From the NCBI GenBank assembly GCA_024543015.1, contig JAMXCY010000082.1:1-5300 (forward strand): a DNA stretch of 5,300 nucleotides. Direction: 5' to 3'. The DNA is from Candidatus Omnitrophota bacterium (GTDB lineage Bacteria; Omnitrophota; Gorgyraeia; JAFGHF01). Positions 1 to 5,300 of the stretch are shown piece after piece. Under the pieces are notes generated by a model. That model searched no databases, had not been told where the DNA came from, and saw nothing but the letters and a program-made list of their open reading frames with translations. Each line of letters starts with the position of its first letter. Position 1 is the first letter of the stretch. Made by a program: the position numbers and the translations under genes.

Positions 1-815
1 TTCCGGAGAAACCAAGCGAGGAATTTAGAATATCTATCGCTGGCCCCCTGTTTAATATCATCTTTGCCTTGGTGCTTTTTCTACCTCTTTATTTTCTTTT
101 AGGGCCCAAGGCTCTATTTAATCCAGGGATAGAGACCTGGCCCCAGACTTTTGCTTATGCCTTCTGGATTAATCCGATTCTGGCTATGTTTAATTTGCTT
201 CCGGCTTTTCCGATGGATGGAGGAAGAATCTTAAGGGCGGTTTTGGCTAAAAGGATGGATTACGGAAAGGCCACGCGGATCGCCGTAGGATTTGGGCATA
301 CCTTTGCGGTTTTATTTGGTGTGGTGGGACTTATCTCTACACCCATAAATCCGATTCTTATTCTGATTGCTTTCTTTATCTTTATAGCTGCCTCTTCCGA
401 AGGGATGCAGGTGGACCTGCGTTTGACCTTAAGAAAATTTTCTGTCAAGGATGTCTTACCGGAGCAATTTTTTAGCGTCTCACCCTCCACGCCGCTGGCG
501 CAAGTTTTGGAACGCACCATGCACTCACACCAGGAGGATTTTCCGGTTATAGAAAATGGTAAACTTGTGGGACTTCTGACCCGCGCAGATGTTATTTTAA
601 CCATCCACCAATTTGGCCTCCAAAAGCAGGTGCAAGGTGTAATGAAAAAAGATTTTCCCACTGTTTGTCTCGGAGACTCTTTAATTAAAGCGCACAAATT
701 AATGGAGCAGTGGCGTCTTAAGGCTATCCCGGTATTAAATAAAAGCAAGATTATAGGTATTGTCAGCTTAGAAGATATCAGCCGAGTTTATCTTTTGATG
801 TCCGGTAAAACATAG
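1..815 (+). CDS. Site-2 protease family (M50) membrane metalloprotease with CBS pair, 5' partial
   Basis: The gene enters from the left edge; 270 residues are visible from the first full codon at nt 3. Residues 11-18 (SIAGPLFN) match the AGP-type membrane motif of site-2 proteases. Residues 64-74 (NLLPAFPMDGG) are the family's second zinc motif, with Asp72 (nt 216-218) the expected third zinc ligand. The HExxH site would lie upstream, outside the window. Hydrophobic segments lie near 17-33, 49-68 and 92-132. Two CBS domains follow, about 148-200 and 211-264, probably cytosolic. By family, such proteins cleave substrates within the inner membrane, and CBS domains often sense adenine nucleotides; the substrate here is unknown. 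The TTG at 69 is not a credible start because conserved family sequence lies before it. The stop is 11 nt before rpe, so co-transcription is likely. The family call is strong; the physiological role is open. Confidence 0.9.
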   Translation, partial: PEKPSEEFRISIAGPLFNIIFALVLFLPLYFLLGPKALFNPGIETWPQTFAYAFWINPILAMFNLLPAFPMDGGRILRAVLAKRMDYGKATRIAVGFGHTFAVLFGVVGLISTPINPILILIAFFIFIAASSEGMQVDLRLTLRKFSVKDVLPEQFFSVSPSTPLAQVLERTMHSHQEDFPVIENGKLVGLLTRADVILTIHQFGLQKQVQGVMKKDFPTVCLGDSLIKAHKLMEQWRLKAIPVLNKSKIIGIVSLEDISRVYLLMSGKT

Positions 816-826
816 AGGAACTTTAA
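816..826 (+). promoter_or_regulatory. Ribosome binding site of rpe
   Basis: GAGG at 815-818 (within AGAGGAA) lies 8 nt before the ATG at 827 and overlaps the last base of the protease stop codon. This supports ATG 827 as the rpe start and translation right after the protease gene ends. Confidence 0.6.
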
Positions 827-1477
827 ATGAAAAAAATCAAAGTTGCGCCAAGTATAATTGCCGCCGACCAGGCCAATTTAGCTAGTGAAGTTAAAAAAGT
901 AGAACGAGCCGGGGCAGATCTTTTACACATCGACATTATGGATGGCCATTTTGTTCCCAATATTACCATTGGCCCTAGTGTCGTGCAGGCGTTGGATAAA
1001 GTAACAGATTTACCTTTAGATGTGCACCTGATGATTGCCAGCCCGCAAAAATATATCAAGGCCTTTAGTCAGGCCGGCGCGGATTATATTACTATTCATA
1101 TTGAAAGCTGTAAAGGTAACGCCCAAAAACTTATTGCCCAGATAAAGGCACAGGGTAAGAAAGCAGGAATCTCTTTAAATCCGGCTACGCCTCTGGCAGC
1201 AATAAAGAACTTATTAGAAAGAGTAGATTTAGTTTTAGTAATGAGCGTCAACCCGGGCTTTAGCGGACAGAAATTTATGCTCAGCGTTTTGCCAAAGATA
1301 AGGGCTTTACGCCGAGCCTTTAAAGGCGCTATCTCCGTTGACGGAGGAATAAACCAGGACACAGCGGGATATGTCATTTCTTGTGGAGTGGATATTTTGG
1401 CCGCAGGAAGTTTTGTTTTTGATGCCAAAAATCCCCGTAAAGCAATTGAAAGTTTGAAAAAATGCCCCAAAAAATAA
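827..1477 (+). CDS. rpe: Ribulose-phosphate 3-epimerase
   Basis: This cytosolic TIM-barrel enzyme interconverts D-ribulose 5-phosphate and D-xylulose 5-phosphate in the pentose phosphate pathway. At 216 residues it is full length for the family. The N-terminal strand carries APSIIAAD (7-14). The metal and catalytic residues are all in place: His34 and Asp36 in HIDIMDGHFVPN, His67 in DVHLM, and Asp172 in VDGGIN. By family, His34, Asp36, His67 and Asp172 bind the divalent metal, and the two aspartates serve as acid and base. NPGFSGQKF (142-150) is the mobile loop; the usual form is NPGFGGQ, so Ser146 replaces a glycine. AGS (193-195) is in the phosphate-binding region. The gene follows the protease by 11 nt and its last 16 nt overlap the mutase start, which indicates an operon. 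A related hexose-phosphate 3-epimerase (AlsE-like) is possible but less likely. Confidence 0.95.
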   Translation: MKKIKVAPSIIAADQANLASEVKKVERAGADLLHIDIMDGHFVPNITIGPSVVQALDKVTDLPLDVHLMIASPQKYIKAFSQAGADYITIHIESCKGNAQKLIAQIKAQGKKAGISLNPATPLAAIKNLLERVDLVLVMSVNPGFSGQKFMLSVLPKIRALRRAFKGAISVDGGINQDTAGYVISCGVDILAAGSFVFDAKNPRKAIESLKKCPKK

Positions 1478-2877
1478 AGTTTGGCACCGATGGCTGGCGC
1501 GGGATTATCGGCAAAGATTTTAATTTAAACAATGTCGCATCCGTAGCCCAGGCCATCGCCGATTATTTAACACAAACAAGCAAGCAGGCAGCAAAAGTCG
1601 CAGTGGGTTACGATACGCGCAGGCTTTCCCGCCAGGCTGCCCGATGTATCGCTCAGGTGCTGGCCGCAAACAAAATTAAGGTGACCCTTTCTCAAAAGCC
1701 CCTGCCTGTACAGGCGATCAGTTATACCGTCAGGTTCAAAAAATATACAGCAGGGATTATGGTTACCGCCAGCCACAACCCTCCCAGCTTTAATGGCATT
1801 AAGATAAAGGGGAGTTTTGGCGGCCCTGTAGAAAGTAAGATTACCAGCAGAATAGAGAAGTTTATTTTTAAGTCTAAAGTCCTTAAGGTTTCTGTCCGCA
1901 AGGCCCAGAAGAGGGGATTTTTAGAGATAACTAACTTAGTTCCCGGTTACCTTAGGTTTTTAAAGTCTTATCTTAATATGTCTTTACTGAACAAAGGCCG
2001 TTTGAGGGTTTTAGTTGACTCTATGCACGGCACAGCTAATGGCTATATTGCCTGGGTTTTACGGAACTCCTCATTTAAAGTAACCACAATTCATCAGAAT
2101 TTTGATTCTACCTTTGGCGCAGTTAAGCCAGAGCCGATTCAATCCTGCTTAAGAGAAGCCTCAGGGCTTTTAAAAGGCGGAGGCTTCGATGTTGGCTTAG
2201 CTACCGATGGAGATGCCGACCGCATTGGGGCTTTAGATTCACGGGGAAGGTTTGTTGATCCGCAGCAGATTATTTCTCTTTTGCTATTGTATCTGGTGCG
2301 CTATCGCAAACTAAAAGGAGCGGTGGTAAAGACTATTTCCGGAACTGCCCTTCTTGAGCGCATTGCTAAAAAGTATAAACTAAGAGTCTATGAGACTCCC
2401 GTAGGCTTTAAGCATATTTCCCAGCTGATGCAAAGTAAGAATATCCTCATCGGCGGAGAAGAGGCCGGAGGTATCGGGGTTAAGAATTATCTTCCCGAAA
2501 GAGACGGTATCTTGGTCGGACTCCTGCTTCTGGAGATGATGATTACTAAAGGAAAATCACTTGCGCAGTTACTAAAAGATATGCACGCAGAATTTGGCTC
2601 TTGCGTCTATTTAAGAAAAGACATTAAGTGCTTACCTTGCGATAAGATTAAGGTAAGGCAGAGAATAGCTAGTTTGCGTAAGCAAAAAAAGTTCTTGGGC
2701 ATAACCATAAGAACTATTAAAGACTACGATGGATTAAAATTCTATCTTTCCGATGGTAGCTGGATTCTATTCCGGCTCTCAGGAACAGAACCCATCTTGC
2801 GCATCTACGCAGAATCAAGCAGTCTGGCCAAGACAAAACAACTTATCGCTCAAGGGACAAGGAGAGTCAAAATTTAG
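1462..2877 (+). CDS. Phosphoglucomutase/phosphomannomutase family protein (alpha-D-phosphohexomutase)
   Basis: The enzyme should move phosphate between C6 and C1 of a sugar phosphate in the cytosol, probably supplying hexose-1-phosphate for nucleotide sugars. At 471 residues it has all four expected domains. KFGTDGWRG (6-14) is the N-terminal motif. TASHNP (102-107) holds the phosphoserine, Ser104. DGDADR (249-254) binds magnesium through Asp249, Asp251 and Asp253. GEEAGG (332-337) is the sugar-binding loop. RLSGTEP (438-444) binds phosphate. GEE rather than GEMSGH or GEQSGH points away from classic AlgC or GlmM. The third loop position is alanine where serine is usual, so the preferred sugar is uncertain; a phosphopentomutase-like activity is possible. 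The ATG lies inside the end of rpe (16-nt overlap) with only a weak GAAAG (1448-1452) before it, suggesting translational coupling. It ends with tandem in-frame stops, TAG then TGA. Confidence 0.9.
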   Translation: MPQKIKFGTDGWRGIIGKDFNLNNVASVAQAIADYLTQTSKQAAKVAVGYDTRRLSRQAARCIAQVLAANKIKVTLSQKPLPVQAISYTVRFKKYTAGIMVTASHNPPSFNGIKIKGSFGGPVESKITSRIEKFIFKSKVLKVSVRKAQKRGFLEITNLVPGYLRFLKSYLNMSLLNKGRLRVLVDSMHGTANGYIAWVLRNSSFKVTTIHQNFDSTFGAVKPEPIQSCLREASGLLKGGGFDVGLATDGDADRIGALDSRGRFVDPQQIISLLLLYLVRYRKLKGAVVKTISGTALLERIAKKYKLRVYETPVGFKHISQLMQSKNILIGGEEAGGIGVKNYLPERDGILVGLLLLEMMITKGKSLAQLLKDMHAEFGSCVYLRKDIKCLPCDKIKVRQRIASLRKQKKFLGITIRTIKDYDGLKFYLSDGSWILFRLSGTEPILRIYAESSSLAKTKQLIAQGTRRVKI

Positions 2878-2878
2878 T

Positions 2879-2929
2879 GAGGAGAAGAAAAAAGTGATTA
2901 ACAATCAACAGACTTTATGTTATAATTAA
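2879..2929 (+). other. Orphan Shine-Dalgarno with 11-codon mini-ORF
   Basis: GAGGAG at 2879-2884, directly after the mutase stop, is a strong Shine-Dalgarno. Nine nt later a GTG at 2894 opens a reading frame of only 11 codons (MINNQQTLCYN) that stops with TAA at 2927-2929. The downstream promoter lies inside it. It could be the relic of a former next gene in the left operon, a leader peptide, or chance in purine-rich DNA. I do not claim it encodes a functional peptide. Confidence 0.3.
2898..2926 (+). promoter_or_regulatory. Sigma70-type promoter for the glycosyltransferase operon
   Basis: TTAACA (2898-2903) matches the -35 consensus at five of six bases. A 17-nt spacer leads to a perfect TATAAT -10 (2921-2926), preceded by TG at 2918-2919, an extended -10. 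Transcription should begin near 2932-2934, giving a leader of about 60 nt before the TTG start. It is placed correctly to drive the glycosyltransferase, aminotransferase and dehydrogenase genes independently of the left block. Confidence 0.75.
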
Positions 2930-2945
2930 TAGTTTATCAATAGGA

Positions 2946-2963
2946 CTATTCTTTAAAGGATAG
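2946..2963. repeat. Near-perfect 18-bp palindrome, candidate operator or leader hairpin
   Basis: The sequence CTATTCTTTAAAGGATAG is self-complementary at eight of nine pairs; the remaining pair (2950 with 2959) is a T:G wobble. It lies about 13-30 nt downstream of the predicted transcription start. As DNA it could be the operator of a dimeric regulator; as RNA it could form a 7-bp stem with a TTAA loop. It is AT-rich and no uridine run follows, so it is not a typical terminator. Confidence 0.45.
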
Positions 2964-2976
2964 AACTTGGATAGAA
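2958..2976 (+). repeat. Direct repeat GGATAGAA x2, 11-bp period
   Basis: GGATAGAA occurs at 2958-2965 and again at 2969-2976, exactly 11 bp apart, about one helical turn. The shorter AATAG also occurs at 2928-2932 and 2939-2943, again 11 bp apart. Such phased repeats can be binding half-sites for a regulator, but the tract is AT-rich and short, so chance is not excluded. Confidence 0.35.
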
Positions 2977-2981
2977 AAAAT

Positions 2982-2995
2982 GGAGAAGAAAATTG
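2982..2995 (+). promoter_or_regulatory. Shine-Dalgarno and TTG start of the glycosyltransferase
   Basis: GGAG at 2982-2985 is 7 nt before the TTG at 2993-2995, an ideal spacing. In the glycosyltransferase frame there is a TAG at 2972-2974 and no ATG or GTG between it and the conserved first beta strand, so TTG is the only good start. An out-of-frame ATG at 2980 opens a 7-codon ORF (MEKKIVE) that ends at 3003, overlapping the true start. Confidence 0.7.
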
Positions 2996-3724
2996 TCGAA
3001 TAATCGGATAGACATATCTATCATTATCCCCTGTTTTAATGAAGCCGAGGGAATAGCTCATCTGGTTACTAAGCTTAAAGAACTTGAAGAAAGGTTCACT
3101 GAGTCTCATGAACTTATCTTTATTGATGATGGAAGCTCAGATTCTACATATGAGAAATTAACCCACTTTTATCAACATAGGCGAGGTACGGATGTAAAGA
3201 TTGTAAGACATTTTAAAAATAGAGGCCTAGGCATTGCTATTAAAACAGGGATCTTAAATTCTCAAGGACATTATCTAGCAATAATAGATAGCGATTGTAC
3301 ATATGAACCGATTTATTTACTTAAGATGTTTGAGATTATTAAAAAGGAAAAAGCTGATATCATCACTACATCGCCTTTTCATCCAGAAGGCTCAACCTGC
3401 GATGTATCTGGCCACAGGATTTTTTTAAGCAGAAGTCTGTCAAAACTATATAGTGTTATATTGAGGCATAAACTTTATACCTACACAAGTATGTTCAGGA
3501 TTTATCGTACAGAGGCTATAAAGGGTATGGATTTTGAAGCAAACGGGTTTCTGGCCATGGCAGAAATATTGATCAAGGCCCAGAGAAAGGGGTTTAAGAT
3601 AATAGAATATCCTGCCACACTGACAAGGAGAACATACGGGAATTCTAATGCAGAAATTTTAAAATTGATAAAGGGACACCTGCGCCTTATTATTAAGATA
3701 TTACTAAAAAAGGAGAATGGATGA
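2993..3724 (+). CDS. Glycosyltransferase family 2, DPM1-like (polyprenyl-phosphate sugar transferase type)
   Basis: This is a 243-residue GT-A fold enzyme expected to transfer a sugar from a nucleotide donor to a lipid phosphate or growing glycan at the cytosolic face of the membrane. The first strand ISIIIPCFNEAEG (8-20) is typical of the family. IDDGSSD (44-50) contacts the nucleotide. DSD (99-101), within IIDSDCTYEP, is the metal-binding DxD; the following TY resembles the DADxTY of dolichol-phosphate mannose synthases. SMFRIYR (166-172) and RRTYGNSNAE (212-221) match the acceptor-side SxFRxYR and RxxGxS motifs of that group. No transmembrane segment follows; residues 229-240 are an amphipathic, lysine-rich tail that could lie on the membrane. 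The gene is the first after the new promoter and overlaps the aminotransferase by 4 nt (ATGA). Arginine codons are mostly AGA/AGG (11 of 15). The family is certain, the donor and acceptor are not. Confidence 0.87.
   Translation: MSNNRIDISIIIPCFNEAEGIAHLVTKLKELEERFTESHELIFIDDGSSDSTYEKLTHFYQHRRGTDVKIVRHFKNRGLGIAIKTGILNSQGHYLAIIDSDCTYEPIYLLKMFEIIKKEKADIITTSPFHPEGSTCDVSGHRIFLSRSLSKLYSVILRHKLYTYTSMFRIYRTEAIKGMDFEANGFLAMAEILIKAQRKGFKIIEYPATLTRRTYGNSNAEILKLIKGHLRLIIKILLKKENG
3711..3724 (+). promoter_or_regulatory. Ribosome binding site and ATGA overlap, aminotransferase start
   Basis: AGGAG at 3711-3715 lies 5 nt before ATG 3721, and the glycosyltransferase stop TGA (3722-3724) overlaps that ATG. 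This points to coupled translation. A nearer ATG at 3717 is out of frame with the aminotransferase. Confidence 0.65.
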
Positions 3725-4947
3725 AGCTACCCGCAGATTCTAACGCCAGTGGAAGGGATTTAGGACAAGAGGAGTTAGCATTATTAAAAGAGGTTATTGA
3801 ATCTGGCACGCTCAATTCTACAAAAGGGACCAAGGTTAAGAGGTTCGATAAGGAGTTTGCCAAAGAATATGGAGTTGAGTTTGCTCACGCTTGCGCATCC
3901 GGAACCGCTGCTTTGCATACTGCGGTTGCCACTATAAATCCCGACCCCGGAGATGAAATTATTACTACTACCATAACGGATTTGGGAACTATAGTCCCGA
4001 TACTTTATCAGAATGCAATTCCAATTTTCGCTGATGTGGACCCACTAACATTCAATATTACTGCCCAGACCATAGAACCAAAAATTACAAAACGCACTAA
4101 GGCCATAATGGTTGTCCACTTATTCGGAAAACCGGCTGATATGGACCCTATTATGGCCCTTTCTAAAAAATATAATATTCCCGTGATAGAGGATTGTTGC
4201 CAGGCCTATTTTGCCCGGTACAAAGGCAGTAATGTGGGGACTATTGGCCAGATAGGTTGTTTTAGTCTGCAGCAGAGTAAGCACATGACCACGGGTGAGG
4301 GGGGTATAGTAATTGCCAAAGACCGAACACTTGAGAGAAAGATAAGGCTATTTATAGATAAGGCCTGGGGGTATGGTGACCCCAAGCCCGATCATTATTT
4401 TCTGGCCTTAAACTACAGGATGACAGATTTACAAGGAGCCGTAGCCCTGGCCCAACTGAAAAAGGTAAGAGATGTGGTCAACAGGCGCAGGGAAGCAGCC
4501 CAGATGCTTACGGAACATTTGCAAGATACACCAGGTATAACCTTGCCCGAGTCTAATGAAGATAGCATTCATGTATTCTGGAAATATCCTTTAATTGTAG
4601 ATACGGATTTATTCGGCGTAGATGTATTCGCCTTTTCGACTATGCTTAAAGAAAAGGGTATTTTTTCGGCACCCAGGTATATTCAAAAACCCGTCTTTAT
4701 GTGCGAGGTGTTGAAAGATAGAAGGACTTATGGAAAAAGTCACTGTCCGTATGATTGCCCGAAAAGAAAAGGTGAAGAAGAAATAGTTTATGACGTCAAC
4801 GATTATCCTAAAACCATGAAGGCCCTGGAGCATGTTCTGGTTCTACCCTGGAATGAGTTCTATACCTCAGAACATGTTGATTATATAGCCAGAAGCGTAA
4901 AAGAAGCTGTGGATTTCTACCTGTCCAAGAAAGGAGAAAGGGTATAA
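3721..4947 (+). CDS. DegT/DnrJ/EryC1/StrS family PLP-dependent aminotransferase
   Basis: This sugar- or cyclitol-type aminotransferase is expected to aminate a keto-sugar (nucleotide-linked, or a free ketocyclitol) using glutamate or glutamine. Of its 408 residues, SGTAAL (60-65) binds the PLP phosphate, Asp158 in VIEDCCQA pairs with the pyridine nitrogen, Ser182 is in FSLQQSK, and Lys187 forms the Schiff base, followed by TTGEGG (190-195). NYRMTDLQGA (231-240) is the usual active-site stretch from the partner subunit. The protein is longer than the roughly 370-residue norm. The extra length includes a segment around 325-360 with HCPYDCP (341-347) before the C-terminal LPWNEFYT (375-382). That layout recalls the larger members of the family, including the aminocyclitol transaminases, but this is an inference from motif and length. 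The next gene is a Gfo/Idh/MocA dehydrogenase that could make its ketone substrate. Confidence 0.9.
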   Translation: MKLPADSNASGRDLGQEELALLKEVIESGTLNSTKGTKVKRFDKEFAKEYGVEFAHACASGTAALHTAVATINPDPGDEIITTTITDLGTIVPILYQNAIPIFADVDPLTFNITAQTIEPKITKRTKAIMVVHLFGKPADMDPIMALSKKYNIPVIEDCCQAYFARYKGSNVGTIGQIGCFSLQQSKHMTTGEGGIVIAKDRTLERKIRLFIDKAWGYGDPKPDHYFLALNYRMTDLQGAVALAQLKKVRDVVNRRREAAQMLTEHLQDTPGITLPESNEDSIHVFWKYPLIVDTDLFGVDVFAFSTMLKEKGIFSAPRYIQKPVFMCEVLKDRRTYGKSHCPYDCPKRKGEEEIVYDVNDYPKTMKALEHVLVLPWNEFYTSEHVDYIARSVKEAVDFYLSKKGERV

Positions 4948-4949
4948 TG
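4931..4949 (+). promoter_or_regulatory. Ribosome binding site and TAATG overlap of the dehydrogenase gene
   Basis: AAGGAG at 4931-4936 lies 10 nt before ATG 4947, and the aminotransferase stop TAA (4945-4947) shares one base with it. The spacing is slightly long, but re-initiation after the upstream stop would help. Confidence 0.6.
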
Positions 4950-5300
4950 AAAGAAGTCAGGATAGCCCTCATAGGTTGCGGAAGGATATCCCAGGAACAT
5001 TTAAGGGCTTTTGCAAAAATAAAAAATGTAAAAATACAAGCTGTTGCAGATAACATATCCGAAAAAGCAAAAAGCGTTGCCGAGCGATATAAGTGCAGGG
5101 CCTACACTGATTACAAAGATATGATAAGGTCAGAGAGCCTAAATGCCGTTGTTATATCTGCCCCTCCTAATGAACATGTAAGGATGTCAGTCTTTGCCTT
5201 GTCTCGTGGCCATCATGTGCTTTGCGAAAAACCCTTTGCTTTGAATAAGACTGAAGCTGAAAAGATGTGCCGCTCAGCAAAAGAAAAAGGGTTGATACTT
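4947..5300 (+). CDS. Gfo/Idh/MocA family oxidoreductase, 3' partial
   Basis: Only the first 118 residues are in the window and the frame is open at the right edge. It starts with a Rossmann NAD(P)-binding fold: a beta strand, then GCGRIS (10-15) in place of the common GxGxxG, and an acidic residue at the end of the second strand (Asp35 in AVAD). SAPPNEH (71-77) follows the fourth strand, and EKPFALN (94-100) contains the family EKP motif, whose Lys95 is a conserved active-site residue. By family it would oxidise or reduce a hydroxyl of a sugar, sugar nucleotide or cyclitol. The C-terminal substrate domain is missing, so the substrate cannot be judged. It overlaps the aminotransferase by one base, and the pair is consistent with oxidation followed by transamination. 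Six of its nine arginine codons are AGG. Confidence 0.88.
   Translation, partial: MKEVRIALIGCGRISQEHLRAFAKIKNVKIQAVADNISEKAKSVAERYKCRAYTDYKDMIRSESLNAVVISAPPNEHVRMSVFALSRGHHVLCEKPFALNKTEAEKMCRSAKEKGLIL

Noticed and set aside
69..71. TTG as the start of the protease gene
   Set aside because: The frame is open to the left edge and the upstream codons encode the conserved SIAGPLFN motif, so the true start lies outside the window.
260..1776. Several minus-strand open frames of 60-162 codons
   Set aside because: They lie opposite well-supported genes, show no family motifs and have no ribosome-binding or operon context.
2928..2950. AATAGT/ACTATT inverted repeat as a terminator for the mutase operon
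   Set aside because: The stem is six AT-rich pairs with an 11-nt loop and no following T run, and it lies downstream of the next promoter. Not an intrinsic terminator.
3717..3719. Alternative ATG for the aminotransferase
   Set aside because: It is out of frame with the conserved protein; ATG 3721 has good Shine-Dalgarno spacing.
4943..4948. Perfect TATAAT as a promoter before the dehydrogenase
   Set aside because: It overlaps the start codon, so transcripts would begin inside the gene, and the best -35 (CTGTCC, 16-nt spacer) matches only three of six bases.
4609..5056. Minus-strand open frames opposite the aminotransferase and dehydrogenase
   Set aside because: They are antisense to conserved coding sequence and their translations show no recognisable domain.
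1..5300. tRNA, rRNA, CRISPR array, insertion sequence or riboswitch
   Set aside because: The only substantial non-coding stretch is 115 nt at 2878-2992 and it contains no cloverleaf, regular spacer array, transposase or recognisable aptamer core.

Overview
This window looks bacterial. Genes are packed with short overlaps (16, 4 and 1 nt), most starts have Shine-Dalgarno sequences, the code is standard, and no introns are needed. Composition is moderately AT-rich. The phylum cannot be fixed from the sequence. The mix (site-2 protease with CBS domains, Rpe, an alpha-D-phosphohexomutase, then surface-sugar genes) would suit an uncultivated lineage such as Omnitrophota, but that is a guess.

Left block, 1-2877, all +: the C-terminal part of an M50/site-2-type membrane metalloprotease with a CBS pair (entering from the left edge), then ribulose-phosphate 3-epimerase (rpe), then a phosphoglucomutase/phosphomannomutase-family enzyme. 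The three are 11 nt apart or overlapping and look like one transcript. It joins a membrane protease to two sugar-phosphate enzymes; the mutase could supply hexose-1-phosphate for nucleotide-sugar synthesis.

Gap, 2878-2992: this holds an orphan Shine-Dalgarno followed by an 11-codon mini-ORF, a near-consensus sigma70-type promoter (TTAACA-17 nt-TATAAT with an extended -10), a near-perfect 18-bp palindrome, spaced ATAG repeats, and the Shine-Dalgarno that fixes a TTG start for the next gene. No convincing terminator separates the blocks.

Right block, 2993-5300, all +: a DPM1-like family 2 glycosyltransferase, a DegT/DnrJ/EryC1/StrS PLP aminotransferase and the N-terminal 118 residues of a Gfo/Idh/MocA dehydrogenase, joined by ATGA and TAATG overlaps. 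The dehydrogenase/aminotransferase pair suggests oxidation of a sugar or cyclitol hydroxyl to a ketone followed by amination. The glycosyltransferase suggests transfer of a sugar to a lipid carrier or surface glycan. Substrates cannot be read from the sequence.

Most of the window is recognisable as known families. The less ordinary parts are the regulatory gap, the orphan ribosome-binding site that may mark a rearrangement, the missing sugar-contact serine in the mutase, and the three-gene amino-sugar cassette. I found no RNA gene, CRISPR array, insertion sequence or clearly new system.
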